In this document: positions 8,686 to 17,360 of the stretch, piece after piece | Layout of the letters: every line of letters begins with the position of its first letter | Position numbering within the stretch: the first letter of the stretch is position 1 | From: Cutibacterium sp. | GTDB taxonomy: Bacteria > Actinomycetota > Actinomycetes > Propionibacteriales > Propionibacteriaceae | DNA: 64,000 nucleotides | Reading direction: 5' to 3' | Assembly: GCF_030525615.1 (NCBI RefSeq) | Contig: NZ_JAUNEJ010000002.1 | Coordinates: 340,150 to 404,149, forward strand | Translations under genes and position numbers: made by a program | The notes under the pieces: generated by a model | Databases searched by the model: none | What the model was told of the DNA's origin: nothing | Seen by the model: only the letters and a program-made list of their open reading frames with translations

Positions 8686-10224
8686 TCAGTCGGTGACGAC
8701 CTCGTCGAGGTCCGACCGGGCGGTGTTGACCAACGGCACGTCAAAATCGACCATCGCAGCCATCCACTTGGCGAAGGAGTGATCTCCCCGCTCCCGCAGC
8801 TGACGGTAAAGCTCCTTGGCCAGTTCACGACGAATGTCGTCATAGACCGGAACCGTATAGACGTTGTTCATCTCGGCCGGGTCTACTCGTAGGTCGTAGA
8901 GCTCGTTGATCGACTCATGGTTCATAACCAGTTTGAACTCCCGGGTGCGCAACATACGCTGCTGCAGCGGGAAATGGTGACCGTGGAACTCACAGACGAT
9001 ATTCTCGCGCCATCCCGGCACATCCTCGCCACGGGTGAGGTCGACGATGGAGCGGCCGTCAGGAACAAGGGCGGGGTCGAGACCAGCGATGTCCATAACG
9101 GTGGCGGGCAAGTCGATGAGCGACACAAAAGCGTCACTACGACCCACGGTCGAGACGCCAGGGATGTGGGCAATGAACGGGACGTTGTAAATGTCGTCGT
9201 ACATGGCCGGGCCCTTGTCGTTCATCCGGTGTGACCCGGTGAACTCGCCGTGATCGGCGGTGAAGAAAACCGCCGTGTCGTCGAGCACCCCAAGCTCCCG
9301 AGCAGCATCCATGATCCGGCCAATCTCGAAATCGATCATCGAAACGTAACCCCAGTACACGGCAATGAGCTTGCGCCACTGGTCGTTGCTGAAACTCGAC
9401 GTCGACCAGTAGGTCGCATAATTCTGCTGTACCGGGGGCTTACCGATGAGGGAATCGCCGAAGTTCTCCGGCAGGGTGACGACATCGGGGTCGATGAGGT
9501 CGAACCACTCGTCAGGCAGGAAATAGGGCAGGTGCGGGCCGAAGAAGTGGACGTCCAGGCAGAAGGGCTTGCCACCGTCTTTCCAATCCTTGGCGTATTG
9601 ACGCAACCGCGCGATAGCCCGATCCGCCAGGAAGCGCTCGAAGGTCGCCTCCTCCGGCTGGTCCAGACGAGCCGCGATGATATGACCCGGACGCTTGCCA
9701 GGAAGCTCACCGCGCCACAGATCGTGGGCCTTGACGGGCGGAAGGTTGTTTTCCTTGAGCCAAGCGACGTATTTCTCGTTACCTACAGGGTTTTCAGCTC
9801 CCCAGTAAGTGTCGTCGTCAGCGCCAAAGGCCGACGGCAGATTCGCTCCGCAGTGGTACTTGCCGACGATACCGACGTTGTACCCGTTGTCGTGGAGTTC
9901 CTGAGTGTACGTCCAGGCATCGAGGGGAATCTCGGTCTGATAGGCGATGTTCCACTCTGGATTGGCCAACACCTGGTGCTTGATCGGCAGCCGCCCGGTC
10001 ATGAGGGAGGCTCGCGCCGGAGTGCAGATTGCTGTCGGCGTGAAGGCATGGGTGAAAGCGAAACCGTTCTTGCCCATCTCGTCGAGGACCGGCGTCTTGG
10101 CATGGGGGTTACCAAGACAGCCAATGGTGTCGACGCGGTGCTGGTCAGTCATGATGACCAGGACGTTGCGGACGTTCTCGGGAATATCCCGCTGACGGGG
10201 TGTACCAGTCGGGTTCTCAGTCAT
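8686..10224 (-). CDS. Sulfatase (formylglycine-dependent, probably cytoplasmic)
   Basis: A 512-residue type I sulfatase of the alkaline-phosphatase superfamily. The modification motif is CTPAR (Cys67 would become formylglycine), and TDQHR (about 26-30) supplies the N-terminal metal ligand; later ADHGEF is another metal-binding signature. There is no signal peptide, so the enzyme should act in the cytoplasm. The ATG at 10224 is preceded by AAAGGAAAGG. It follows the sugar-porter gene by 42 bp and lies near an anaerobic sulfatase-maturating enzyme that could install the formylglycine. Together they suggest removal of sulfate from an imported sulfated sugar. Choline-sulfatase or iduronate-like specificity cannot be excluded. 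Confidence 0.92.
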   Translation of the reverse strand: MTENPTGTPRQRDIPENVRNVLVIMTDQHRVDTIGCLGNPHAKTPVLDEMGKNGFAFTHAFTPTAICTPARASLMTGRLPIKHQVLANPEWNIAYQTEIPLDAWTYTQELHDNGYNVGIVGKYHCGANLPSAFGADDDTYWGAENPVGNEKYVAWLKENNLPPVKAHDLWRGELPGKRPGHIIAARLDQPEEATFERFLADRAIARLRQYAKDWKDGGKPFCLDVHFFGPHLPYFLPDEWFDLIDPDVVTLPENFGDSLIGKPPVQQNYATYWSTSSFSNDQWRKLIAVYWGYVSMIDFEIGRIMDAARELGVLDDTAVFFTADHGEFTGSHRMNDKGPAMYDDIYNVPFIAHIPGVSTVGRSDAFVSLIDLPATVMDIAGLDPALVPDGRSIVDLTRGEDVPGWRENIVCEFHGHHFPLQQRMLRTREFKLVMNHESINELYDLRVDPAEMNNVYTVPVYDDIRRELAKELYRQLRERGDHSFAKWMAAMVDFDVPLVNTARSDLDEVVTD

Positions 10225-10266
10225 GGTCCTTTCCTTTCTGTGAGGAATGTATGAGCTGCGCGGAGC

Positions 10267-11727
10267 TCACGCACCCATCTCCTCGAGTTCCTTGCCCGCC
10301 GTCTCATGGAGGTAACGGGCAGTGAAGATGACGGCGAGGATGCCGAAGCCGCAGTAGATCCAGTAGATACCAGCCGGCGACCAAGCGACAAGGAACGGGA
10401 AGAGCAGAACCACCAGGAAGTTGACGAAGAAGTCAGCACCCGAGGCCATCGACATGGCCGCACCACGGATCTGATTGGGGAACATCTCGCCCATGACAAT
10501 CGAGAAGATCGGTCCCCAAGAGGACGTGAATCCCAGCAGGAAGCAGCACAAGGCAGCAATGGCCAGGAATCCTAGGACCGGGCTGTGTGAAATGTCGGGG
10601 CCATCTGCAGTCTTGGGGGCGATCGTGAAGACGAAAGCGACAACGGCCAGGGAGACGAAGATGAGGGTGCCGCCATAAATGAGCATCCGCTTACGTCCGA
10701 CGCGGTCAACTAGCAGAATGCCGGTGACGACGCCAACGATCTTGAAGCAGGTAATGATGAGGGTCTGCTGGAAGGCTGTGTCCTCAGAGAAGCCGACGGC
10801 CTGGAAGAGGGTGTTCGAGTAGAAGAAGACGCCATTGGTACCGGTCAGCTGCTGGAAAGCGGCGATGGCCATAGCGACGAAGACAAGGCCCTTCCACTGC
10901 GAGGTCATGACGGCGCGGATTCCGAGGGTGCGCTCCTTGACTCCCAAGGTCTTGCGAATCGCCTCGACGCGATCCTTCGCTTCCTCGGCGGTGTCACCGG
11001 TGACCTTGGTAATGACAGCAGCGGCCTTATCGCTGCGACCGGCAGCAACGAGCCAGCGCGGGGATTCGGGGATACGAGCTGTCATGACGGCGTAGAAAAT
11101 TGCCGGGATAAGCAGGCACAGGAACATCCACTGCCATGCTTCGAGGCCAAGGGCCAGAGTTTCTGACGTGCTACCGGCAGCGCGAACGACCAGGAAGTTG
11201 ATGAGGCCGGCGAAGAACAGGCCCAAGATGATGGCCAGCTGCCGGAAAGCGATGAGGCGACCACGGATGTCAGCTGGGGCAATCTCAGCAACGTAGCCGG
11301 GAGCGACGGTTGTCGCAGCTCCAAAGCCGATACCACCAATGATGCGGCACACGATCAGGAACGGGTATCCGCCGAGCCAAGGACACATGGCACCGAGCAC
11401 AGCCTCAAACAGCAAGAAAGGCGCAACCCACATCAGGGTGGTGCGCCGTCCGATACGGTCGGAGATTCGGCCGGCAAAAATGGCACCGATGAAACCGCCG
11501 ATAATGCCGGCGGCACCTGCGACGCCCTGGGCGATCGGACCCAAGTGGAATTCGGAACCTACGGCGGCGATGGCGCCGTTGAGGACCATGCCCTCGAACC
11601 CGTAGAAGAATGGGCCGAGAGTGGCAATGAGCGCCAATGACGTGGCGTATTTACGCGCAGCCGCGCGGCGCGGTTCGAGAGGTGCTCCCGCCTGTTGTGG
11701 GGCGGGAGAACTGGTTGCGGTGGACAC
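10267..11727 (-). CDS. MFS sugar-porter family transporter
   Basis: A 486-residue, 12-TM major facilitator of the sugar porter family. Signatures seen are GRISDRIGRR in the loop between TM2 and TM3, PESPRWLVAAGR after TM6, and DRVGRKRML in the equivalent loop of the second half. The start is GTG at 11727 with GGAG about 9 nt upstream. It is the first gene of the transporter-sulfatase pair and sits 125 bp downstream of a CRP/GlxR-like palindrome. The family carries sugars or polyols by proton symport or facilitated diffusion; a sulfated sugar is my inference from the neighbouring sulfatase. Confidence 0.9.
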   Translation of the reverse strand: MSTATSSPAPQQAGAPLEPRRAAARKYATSLALIATLGPFFYGFEGMVLNGAIAAVGSEFHLGPIAQGVAGAAGIIGGFIGAIFAGRISDRIGRRTTLMWVAPFLLFEAVLGAMCPWLGGYPFLIVCRIIGGIGFGAATTVAPGYVAEIAPADIRGRLIAFRQLAIILGLFFAGLINFLVVRAAGSTSETLALGLEAWQWMFLCLLIPAIFYAVMTARIPESPRWLVAAGRSDKAAAVITKVTGDTAEEAKDRVEAIRKTLGVKERTLGIRAVMTSQWKGLVFVAMAIAAFQQLTGTNGVFFYSNTLFQAVGFSEDTAFQQTLIITCFKIVGVVTGILLVDRVGRKRMLIYGGTLIFVSLAVVAFVFTIAPKTADGPDISHSPVLGFLAIAALCCFLLGFTSSWGPIFSIVMGEMFPNQIRGAAMSMASGADFFVNFLVVLLFPFLVAWSPAGIYWIYCGFGILAVIFTARYLHETAGKELEEMGA

Positions 11728-11851
11728 CTACTTGCTCCTTTGGTGATCGATCCGGTCGCAGATCGGACGACACCAACGTCGCCCTGCGATGGCTAGACCA
11801 TAAGGACAGGGGATTTTTGACCGCAACCCCGGTCACTAAAACTCTACTATT

Positions 11852-11867
11852 TGTGACGGAAATCACA
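11852..11867. promoter_or_regulatory. CRP/GlxR-type binding site
   Basis: TGTGACGGAAATCACA has both complete half-sites of the CRP-family consensus (TGTGA-N6-TCACA), as also bound by actinobacterial GlxR. It lies about 125 bp upstream of the transporter start, consistent with cAMP-dependent control of a sugar-utilisation operon. The sequence match is direct; the regulator is inferred. Confidence 0.65.
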
Positions 11868-11973
11868 CACTGCGGATAGGGCTGGTAGAGCTGGCCTCCT
11901 CGTTCTTTCCCCCGGTCAAAAATACCAACAGCGGGTTGTCATGGTTACTGGGGTGCCCGGTACCGCAGGGTGC

Positions 11974-11988
11974 TGACAAAAATCGTCA
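11974..11988. promoter_or_regulatory. TGACAAAAATCGTCA motif, copy 3
   Basis: A variant of the motif seen at 7221 and 7386, in the same intergenic region as the CRP-like site. A degenerate second match (TGATGAAAACCGTCC) follows at once at 11990. Confidence 0.4.
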
Positions 11989-12231
11989 ATGATGAAAACC
12001 GTCCCCGAGATCGCCAGACTGAGACCTCTCGAGGAGCCGGCTAGATCTTGCTCATCCGTCGGCGATCATGATGATGTAGATGGCCCCCCTACAACAGATG
12101 ACTCCTGTATAGACGACATGAGCGAGGCCCCGGGGCACACGAGCCGGGCACGACGATCCCGGACGTATGGCTTCACCGTGTGGCACGCTCGGGGACCTTT
12201 GCAACGCACCCGAGAGGCGTGTCGAAAACTG

Positions 12232-13530
12232 TCAACGAGCCGACGGCCTCAGCCTGTTCCTTACCTCAGGATCGAGAATCTCGGCAGGAGCACGGTTGGC
12301 ACGCACCAGCCGGGCCATGGCCACGAGATCGGGACGGATGGATGAGTAGAAGTGGAAATACCCAGGACACAGGTAGTTCTGGCCCTCTTCACCATCGGTT
12401 GAGGTGACGAAACGATCCTTGGGGCACCCACCCTGACACATTCTCAAGTACGGACACTTGCGGCATTGTTGGGTAAGCTGAAGATTCTTCTTTTTCGAAA
12501 ACTTACGCATGGTGTCTGTCGAGACCAGCTCTGCAAAGGACTTTTCTCGAATAGACCCGAGACGCCAATCGGGCTCAACCCAATGGTCACACGCATAAAC
12601 GTCGCCATTGAATTCCATGGCCATGTTATTGCCGCATTGCGGGGCATGTACACACACTGGGTGAATCCCAAACATAGCTGACAGGGCAGCGTCGAGGTCC
12701 TGAATGAACACCGTCCCGACGTCATGGTGAACCCATTCGTCAAAAATCTCGATAAGAAACTGGCCATACGCCATCGGATCAACGCTGCGAGATGTCACCG
12801 CAGCGCCTTCCTGCCGATAGAGCAGCCGCTCACCTGAAGCCGTCCGCCATCCCGCTTCGGCCACCGGGAGATCTTCGTCGTTCACCCTCTCGACAATGGG
12901 GATAAACTGCAAGTACTGGGCCCCTAAGTCGTCACGGAAATGCCGATACACCTCGAGACCACAATGCTGATTTGCAGCATTAACCGTACACAGAATATTA
13001 GTCCGAACCCCAGCTTTTTGCAGGAGTCGATATCCGCGCACGACCATGTTATACGTCCCACGTCCACCACGGTTCTTGCGATACGCGTCATGGAGATGAG
13101 CTGGGCCGTCTATCGACACACCGACCAGAAAATCCTGCTCGGCCAGGAACTCCGCCCATTCTTCATCAATGAGAGTGGCATTCGTCTGAATTGCATGAGT
13201 TACTTTCTGACGCGGACGTCGATATTCCTCCGCAAGCTCGACAACCCTTCGGAAGAACGGCAGCCCTCGCAGGGTCGGCTCACCGCCCTGCCACAACATC
13301 ATGACCTCACCGTCGCCGCTGGCAGCCAAGAATTCCGCCACGTAGTCCCGTAAGGTGTCTTCGTCCATCTGCTGACGCGGGGCGTCGTAGAGCAATTCCT
13401 TCGAGAGGAAGAAGCAGTACTCACAGTCCAGATTACATGCCGCACCTGTCGGCTTTGCCACTACTGACAAGGGTAAACGCTGACGCACGAGGGGGCCTGG
13501 GGTGCTCTTAGCCGACACGTGAGATGCCAT
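12232..13530 (-). CDS. Anaerobic sulfatase-maturating enzyme (radical SAM, SPASM domain)
   Basis: A 432-residue radical SAM protein. The SAM-binding cluster motif is CNLDCEYC (Cys32, Cys36, Cys39), followed by the glycine-rich GGEPTLRGL segment. The C-terminal SPASM region carries several Cys (CVHAPQCGNN, and CRKCPYLRMCQGGCPKDRF) for two auxiliary Fe-S clusters. This is the architecture of anaerobic sulfatase-maturating enzymes, which oxidise the active-site Cys or Ser of sulfatases to formylglycine without oxygen. The sulfatase encoded at 8686-10224 carries a Cys-type motif and is the likely client. It has the same orientation as, and lies upstream of, the transporter-sulfatase genes but is separated by about 500 bp, so it probably has its own promoter. 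Confidence 0.9.
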   Translation of the reverse strand: MASHVSAKSTPGPLVRQRLPLSVVAKPTGAACNLDCEYCFFLSKELLYDAPRQQMDEDTLRDYVAEFLAASGDGEVMMLWQGGEPTLRGLPFFRRVVELAEEYRRPRQKVTHAIQTNATLIDEEWAEFLAEQDFLVGVSIDGPAHLHDAYRKNRGGRGTYNMVVRGYRLLQKAGVRTNILCTVNAANQHCGLEVYRHFRDDLGAQYLQFIPIVERVNDEDLPVAEAGWRTASGERLLYRQEGAAVTSRSVDPMAYGQFLIEIFDEWVHHDVGTVFIQDLDAALSAMFGIHPVCVHAPQCGNNMAMEFNGDVYACDHWVEPDWRLGSIREKSFAELVSTDTMRKFSKKKNLQLTQQCRKCPYLRMCQGGCPKDRFVTSTDGEEGQNYLCPGYFHFYSSIRPDLVAMARLVRANRAPAEILDPEVRNRLRPSAR

Positions 13531-13595
13531 TGTTCCTTCCAGTGTTTTCGTCGCTCGTCATAATCCCGCAGCAATCATTCCAGACACCGCAGAAC

Positions 13596-15542
13596 TTAGT
13601 GCTTCGAGTTCTCCTTGCTGGCCTTCCGCCGCGCCGCAATTCTGCTGTACATCTCCTCGACGACCTCGGTGAACCTCTTCTCGACCTCGCGACGGCGCAC
13701 CTTGAGGGTCGGTGTGAGCAAGCCGTTGTCCATCGTGAACTCGTCCCACAGCACCCGCAGGTCACGGATCTGCTCCTGGTGGGGCAGCTTCGCGGTCATC
13801 GCGGCCACACGCCGCCGAATCTCCTCTGCCAGCTCCTCAGATCGCAACATCTCCGGAACTGTCATCGACGAGATGTGGAGTCGTTCAGCGATCTGTTCCA
13901 CCTGCGGCAATGATGGCTTGACAAGCAGGGTCAGGCACGGTCGATTGTCACCCAGCAGCACCGCATGTTCAAAGAGAGGATCTTTCATGAGGGAGTTCTC
14001 GATGGGCTGTGGCGAGATGTTCTTGCCGTTAAGGGTGACGATGATGTCCTTGAGCCGATCGGTAATGACGAGAAAACCGTCATCGTCGATGTACCCGATG
14101 TCACCGGTGTGCAGCCAGCCGTCCTCGATCGCCGCAGCAGTTTCCGCCGGGGCCTTCCAGTACCCCTTCATGATGTTCGGACCGCGATAAAGGATTTCCC
14201 CCTCCTCGCTCGTCGTTATCCGACTACCCACCAGCGGCTTACCCGCTGTGCCGAACTTGGTCCCGCCGGGGGAGTTGAAACTCACCAGCGGGGAAGCCTC
14301 GGTCAACCCGTAGCCCTGGCACACCAGCAGACCGCACGCGGCGAAGAACTCCTCAACCTCTTTGCGCAGCGGTGCCCCACCCGCCGCTAGCACAGTCTTG
14401 GGCCCGCCAACAGCGTCACGGATGGCCTTAAGGACGAGCCGATCAGCAACCTTGTGCCGCGCCTCCAGCGAGACACTGGGGCGACGCCCTTCCTGCTGGG
14501 TCAGCCACCACTCGCGGCCCACCTTGATCGACCATTCGAAGATCCTCAGCTTGGCTGGGGAATCAGCGACCTTCTCCCGCGCCACCTTCATGACCTGCTC
14601 GTAGAGTTTCGGCACCGAGACAAAAAGGGTCGGCCGAACCTCTGCCAGCATCGCCGAAACAGTCTTGGGGTTAGACACGAAGGTATTGAGGCACCCGTGA
14701 CGAATGACCACCATCGACCAGCCCCACTCCAAGGCGTGCGACAGCGGCAGAAAGCTCAACGAGTGATCGGCCGGGGAGAAATCGAAGAAGGCGTCGAGGG
14801 CCTGCAGCTCGGCCAGGGCGGCGCGATGGCTTATCATCACCCCTTTGGGTTCCCCAGTGGTTCCTGAGGTGTAGATGAGGGCAGCGACGTCGTCACCACA
14901 TGATTGTTCCATCCGCTCCTCAACGATGGGCTGCATATGTTCACACACCCCGGCCTGACGCACCTGCTGCAGTGAGAGCACCCTCAAGCCGTCATAATCA
15001 CCAGTGCAGTCGCCTGAATTGATAAGCACGACGGTCTCCAAACAAGGCATTCGATCCCGTGCCTCGAGAATCCGGTCAAGCTCCTTACGACCAGCGGTGA
15101 TGATCGCACGAACCCCAGCGTCGGTGACGATGTGGACGATCTGATCGGGGGTCGACGTCGGGTAGATCGGTACCGGGACGGCACCAATCGTCATGCCAGC
15201 AAGATCAGCCTCAATCCACTCCGGGCAGTTGCCGGAAAACAGGGAAATACGGTCCCCCCGCTGCAAACCGTCCTCAGTCAACACCCCCGGGGTGACGAAT
15301 GCCCGTGCCAAACCCGCGACGCGACGCCCCGTCTCAGCGTAGGTACGGATGATCCACTGACCGTCCTGACGCACCCTGGTGGCGGGACGAAAACCGTGAG
15401 TCGCCACCACGTCACGGAACATATGGGCAAGGTGGGTCTCGACGAGATTCTCGCCCGGTACCGGCTGGCCGAGGAGTTCGCCGACCGGGTCAGCCTCCCG
15501 GGACTGGTCAGCCTCCCGGGACTGCCGCGTACTCGATGTCAT
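13596..15542 (-). CDS. Long-chain fatty acid--CoA ligase (AMP-binding)
   Basis: A 648-residue acyl-CoA synthetase of the ANL family, activating a fatty acid through an acyl-adenylate. The P-loop-like motif is YTSGTTGEPKG, and the A5/A8-type motifs GYGLTEASP and HTGDIGYIDDDG are present, with a C-terminal catalytic lysine region (LKDIIVTLNGKNISP). The length and the LPLSHALEW segment fit the FadD15-like long-chain group. The ATG at 15542 is preferred because GGGGGAG lies 6-10 nt upstream; an alternative start is at 15563. An 18-bp perfect tandem duplication near the 5' end repeats QSREAD in the N-terminal tail, which is not part of the catalytic fold. Confidence 0.92.
   Translation of the reverse strand: MTSSTRQSREADQSREADPVGELLGQPVPGENLVETHLAHMFRDVVATHGFRPATRVRQDGQWIIRTYAETGRRVAGLARAFVTPGVLTEDGLQRGDRISLFSGNCPEWIEADLAGMTIGAVPVPIYPTSTPDQIVHIVTDAGVRAIITAGRKELDRILEARDRMPCLETVVLINSGDCTGDYDGLRVLSLQQVRQAGVCEHMQPIVEERMEQSCGDDVAALIYTSGTTGEPKGVMISHRAALAELQALDAFFDFSPADHSLSFLPLSHALEWGWSMVVIRHGCLNTFVSNPKTVSAMLAEVRPTLFVSVPKLYEQVMKVAREKVADSPAKLRIFEWSIKVGREWWLTQQEGRRPSVSLEARHKVADRLVLKAIRDAVGGPKTVLAAGGAPLRKEVEEFFAACGLLVCQGYGLTEASPLVSFNSPGGTKFGTAGKPLVGSRITTSEEGEILYRGPNIMKGYWKAPAETAAAIEDGWLHTGDIGYIDDDGFLVITDRLKDIIVTLNGKNISPQPIENSLMKDPLFEHAVLLGDNRPCLTLLVKPSLPQVEQIAERLHISSMTVPEMLRSEELAEEIRRRVAAMTAKLPHQEQIRDLRVLWDEFTMDNGLLTPTLKVRRREVEKRFTEVVEEMYSRIAARRKASKENSKH
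15489..15524. repeat. 18-bp perfect tandem duplication in the acyl-CoA ligase gene
   Basis: Two adjacent identical copies of GTCAGCCTCCCGGGACTG at 15489-15506 and 15507-15524. The frame is kept, adding six residues to the N-terminal tail. It looks like recent slippage and is a possible strain-variable site. Confidence 0.85.
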
Positions 15543-15613
15543 AACCGCTCCCCCTGCCGGCATAGACCTGACACTTCATCGTAGTGTTCCCTCATCATGG
15601 TCGCAGATAGCCG

Positions 15614-16411
15614 TCACAAGCGCTCACGCAGCCAGTCGATATCGCGTGCCTGCCCCTCGGCGTCCCCGGGGGTCTCGACGACAACCGGCGCCTGTGCCGC
15701 CCGGATGACATCGACGAGGACACCAGAGTCGCACTCCCCCTCCCCCAGGTTGGCGTGGCGATCGCGTCCCGAACCAGCCGGCCCTTGCGAGTCATTGCCA
15801 TGCACAAGGTCGATCCGACCAGTGATTGCGCGGACGTCGTCGACCAGGGTCGTCATGTCCAGACCGGCCGCAAAAGCGTGGCAGGTGTCCAGACAAAAAC
15901 CAACGTTCTCATGCCCCGAGGCAGCGTCAATCGCCTCCCAGGTCCCCGACAGCCTCTCCAGGAAACGAGCCATCGCGTGGTCCCCGCCCGCCGTGTTCTC
16001 CACGAACAGCGGCACCGGGAACTCGAAACCGTCGATGGCCTTACGCCAGTTGTCCTGACCCTTCTCGATCGGCTCTCCGGCCCGCACGTGGCCGCCATGG
16101 ACCACCACGCCGATCGCTCCAATCTCGGCAGCGGCGTCGAGGGTCTGCTGCACCAGCTTGCGGCTGGGAATGCGAATGCGGTTATTGAGAGAGGCGAGGT
16201 TGATGACGAAGGCAGCATGTACGACGAGCTTCAGCTCGGCTTCCTCGGCAGCCTCTTTAAGAGCTTGGGCACCGCCCGGGAAATCACAGACCGGCTTCTT
16301 CCACGATCGCGGGTCTCCCAGACTGATCTGGGCGATGTCGGCCCCACGCACTGCCGCTTGCGCCACGGCGTCGGTAGCCTCGACGTGACCGCCAATGATC
16401 CACTTCGTCAT
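15614..16411 (-). CDS. nfo: Deoxyribonuclease IV / AP endonuclease family 2
   Basis: A TIM-barrel apurinic/apyrimidinic endonuclease of about 265 residues. Family features are the N-terminal IGGHVEAT segment, the VVHGGHVRAG, FVENTAGGD and CLDTCHAFAAG motifs and VHGNDSQGPAGSGRDRHANLG, which carry the zinc-binding His, Glu and Asp residues. It would incise abasic sites in base-excision repair. The ATG at 16411 is preferred because family-like sequence starts there; an in-frame ATG at 16429 is also possible and neither has a clear ribosome binding site. It is divergent from the SDR gene. Confidence 0.88.
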   Translation of the reverse strand: MTKWIIGGHVEATDAVAQAAVRGADIAQISLGDPRSWKKPVCDFPGGAQALKEAAEEAELKLVVHAAFVINLASLNNRIRIPSRKLVQQTLDAAAEIGAIGVVVHGGHVRAGEPIEKGQDNWRKAIDGFEFPVPLFVENTAGGDHAMARFLERLSGTWEAIDAASGHENVGFCLDTCHAFAAGLDMTTLVDDVRAITGRIDLVHGNDSQGPAGSGRDRHANLGEGECDSGVLVDVIRAAQAPVVVETPGDAEGQARDIDWLRERL

Positions 16412-16549
16412 GCCAACACTGTGCGCCATCTAACACTGTGCCAGGCAGAACGGACGGTTCTCTCACTGACGACGTTCGCTTCGGCGGAACGCTAACGAAA
16501 GTCGATGTGAACATGGTGACCGTCCCTCAAGTGCCGTAGATTGGAGGGC

Positions 16550-17359
16550 ATGGCAACGAGCATGGTCACGGGTGGAACATCAGGTATTGGCCGCGAGTTC
16601 GTCACCCAACTGGCTGCCCGTGGCGACAACATCGTCATCGTCGCCCGCGACACCGAGCGAATGGCCACCATCAAAGCGGACATCGAAGCCCGCTACCGGG
16701 TGTCCGTCGAGACGATGGAAGGGGATCTGTCGCAGCGCGCAGACGTTGATCGCATTGCTGCCCGCCTGGAAGACGCCGCTCATCCCATCGACCTCCTCGT
16801 CAATAACGCCGGTTTCGCGGTACACGCCAAAATCCTCGACCCCGACTCCCTCGAACTGCAAGATCGTGCCTTCGAGGTCATGATGAGGGCAGTTCTGGTG
16901 CTCTCAGCCGCCGCCGGACGGGCCATGAAGTCCCGCGGCCACGGAGCCATCCTCAACGTCTCTTCCTCCAGCGCCTGGATCAACACCGGCAATTACTCAG
17001 CCATCAAAGCGTGGGTGCTGACCTTCACCGAAGGCCTCGCCAACGAACTCGCCGGCACTGGCGTCAAGGCCATGGCTTTGTGCCCCGGCTGGGTCCACAC
17101 CGAGTTTCATTCCCGCGCTCACGTCACCGCAAACCATCTGCCCGACTTCTTCTGGATCGACGCCCCGGTCCTGGTGCGTGAGGCCCTCAATGACCTCAAC
17201 CATGGCAAGGTGGTGTCCGTCCCCACCCCACTCTGGAAGTTCTTCATCGCAGTAGCCACCCACACCCCGCGATCTGCCATGAGATTCCTGTCACGAACCC
17301 TGTCCTCATCGCGGGACAAGGACGATCACCCACAACAAACGTCGGGAGGCGAGGCCTGA
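16550..17359 (+). CDS. Short-chain dehydrogenase/reductase
   Basis: A classical SDR of 269 residues: the nucleotide-binding motif TGGTSGIG is at the N-terminus, NNAG about residue 86, the catalytic Ser in NVSSSSAW and the YxxxK pair as YSAIK. Substrate unknown. GGAGGG abuts the ATG at 16550, with a TTG also in frame at 16541, so the exact start is uncertain by a few residues. The next gene, a PlsC-type acyltransferase, begins 1 bp after the stop, so the two are co-transcribed; a lipid-related ketone or aldehyde reduction is plausible but not shown. Confidence 0.88.
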   Translation: MATSMVTGGTSGIGREFVTQLAARGDNIVIVARDTERMATIKADIEARYRVSVETMEGDLSQRADVDRIAARLEDAAHPIDLLVNNAGFAVHAKILDPDSLELQDRAFEVMMRAVLVLSAAAGRAMKSRGHGAILNVSSSSAWINTGNYSAIKAWVLTFTEGLANELAGTGVKAMALCPGWVHTEFHSRAHVTANHLPDFFWIDAPVLVREALNDLNHGKVVSVPTPLWKFFIAVATHTPRSAMRFLSRTLSSSRDKDDHPQQTSGGEA

Positions 17360-17360
17360 G

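Larger units (their letters stand above)
11728..12231. other. Intergenic region upstream of the transporter-sulfatase genes
   Basis: About 500 bp without a credible gene. It contains the CRP-like site at 11852, a distant inverted pair ATTTTTGACC (11813-11822) and GGTCAAAAAT (11914-11923), and one copy of the 15-bp motif at 11974. The 12000-12230 part shows nothing else recognisable apart from degenerate motif-like strings near 11990 and 12220. Confidence 0.5.
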
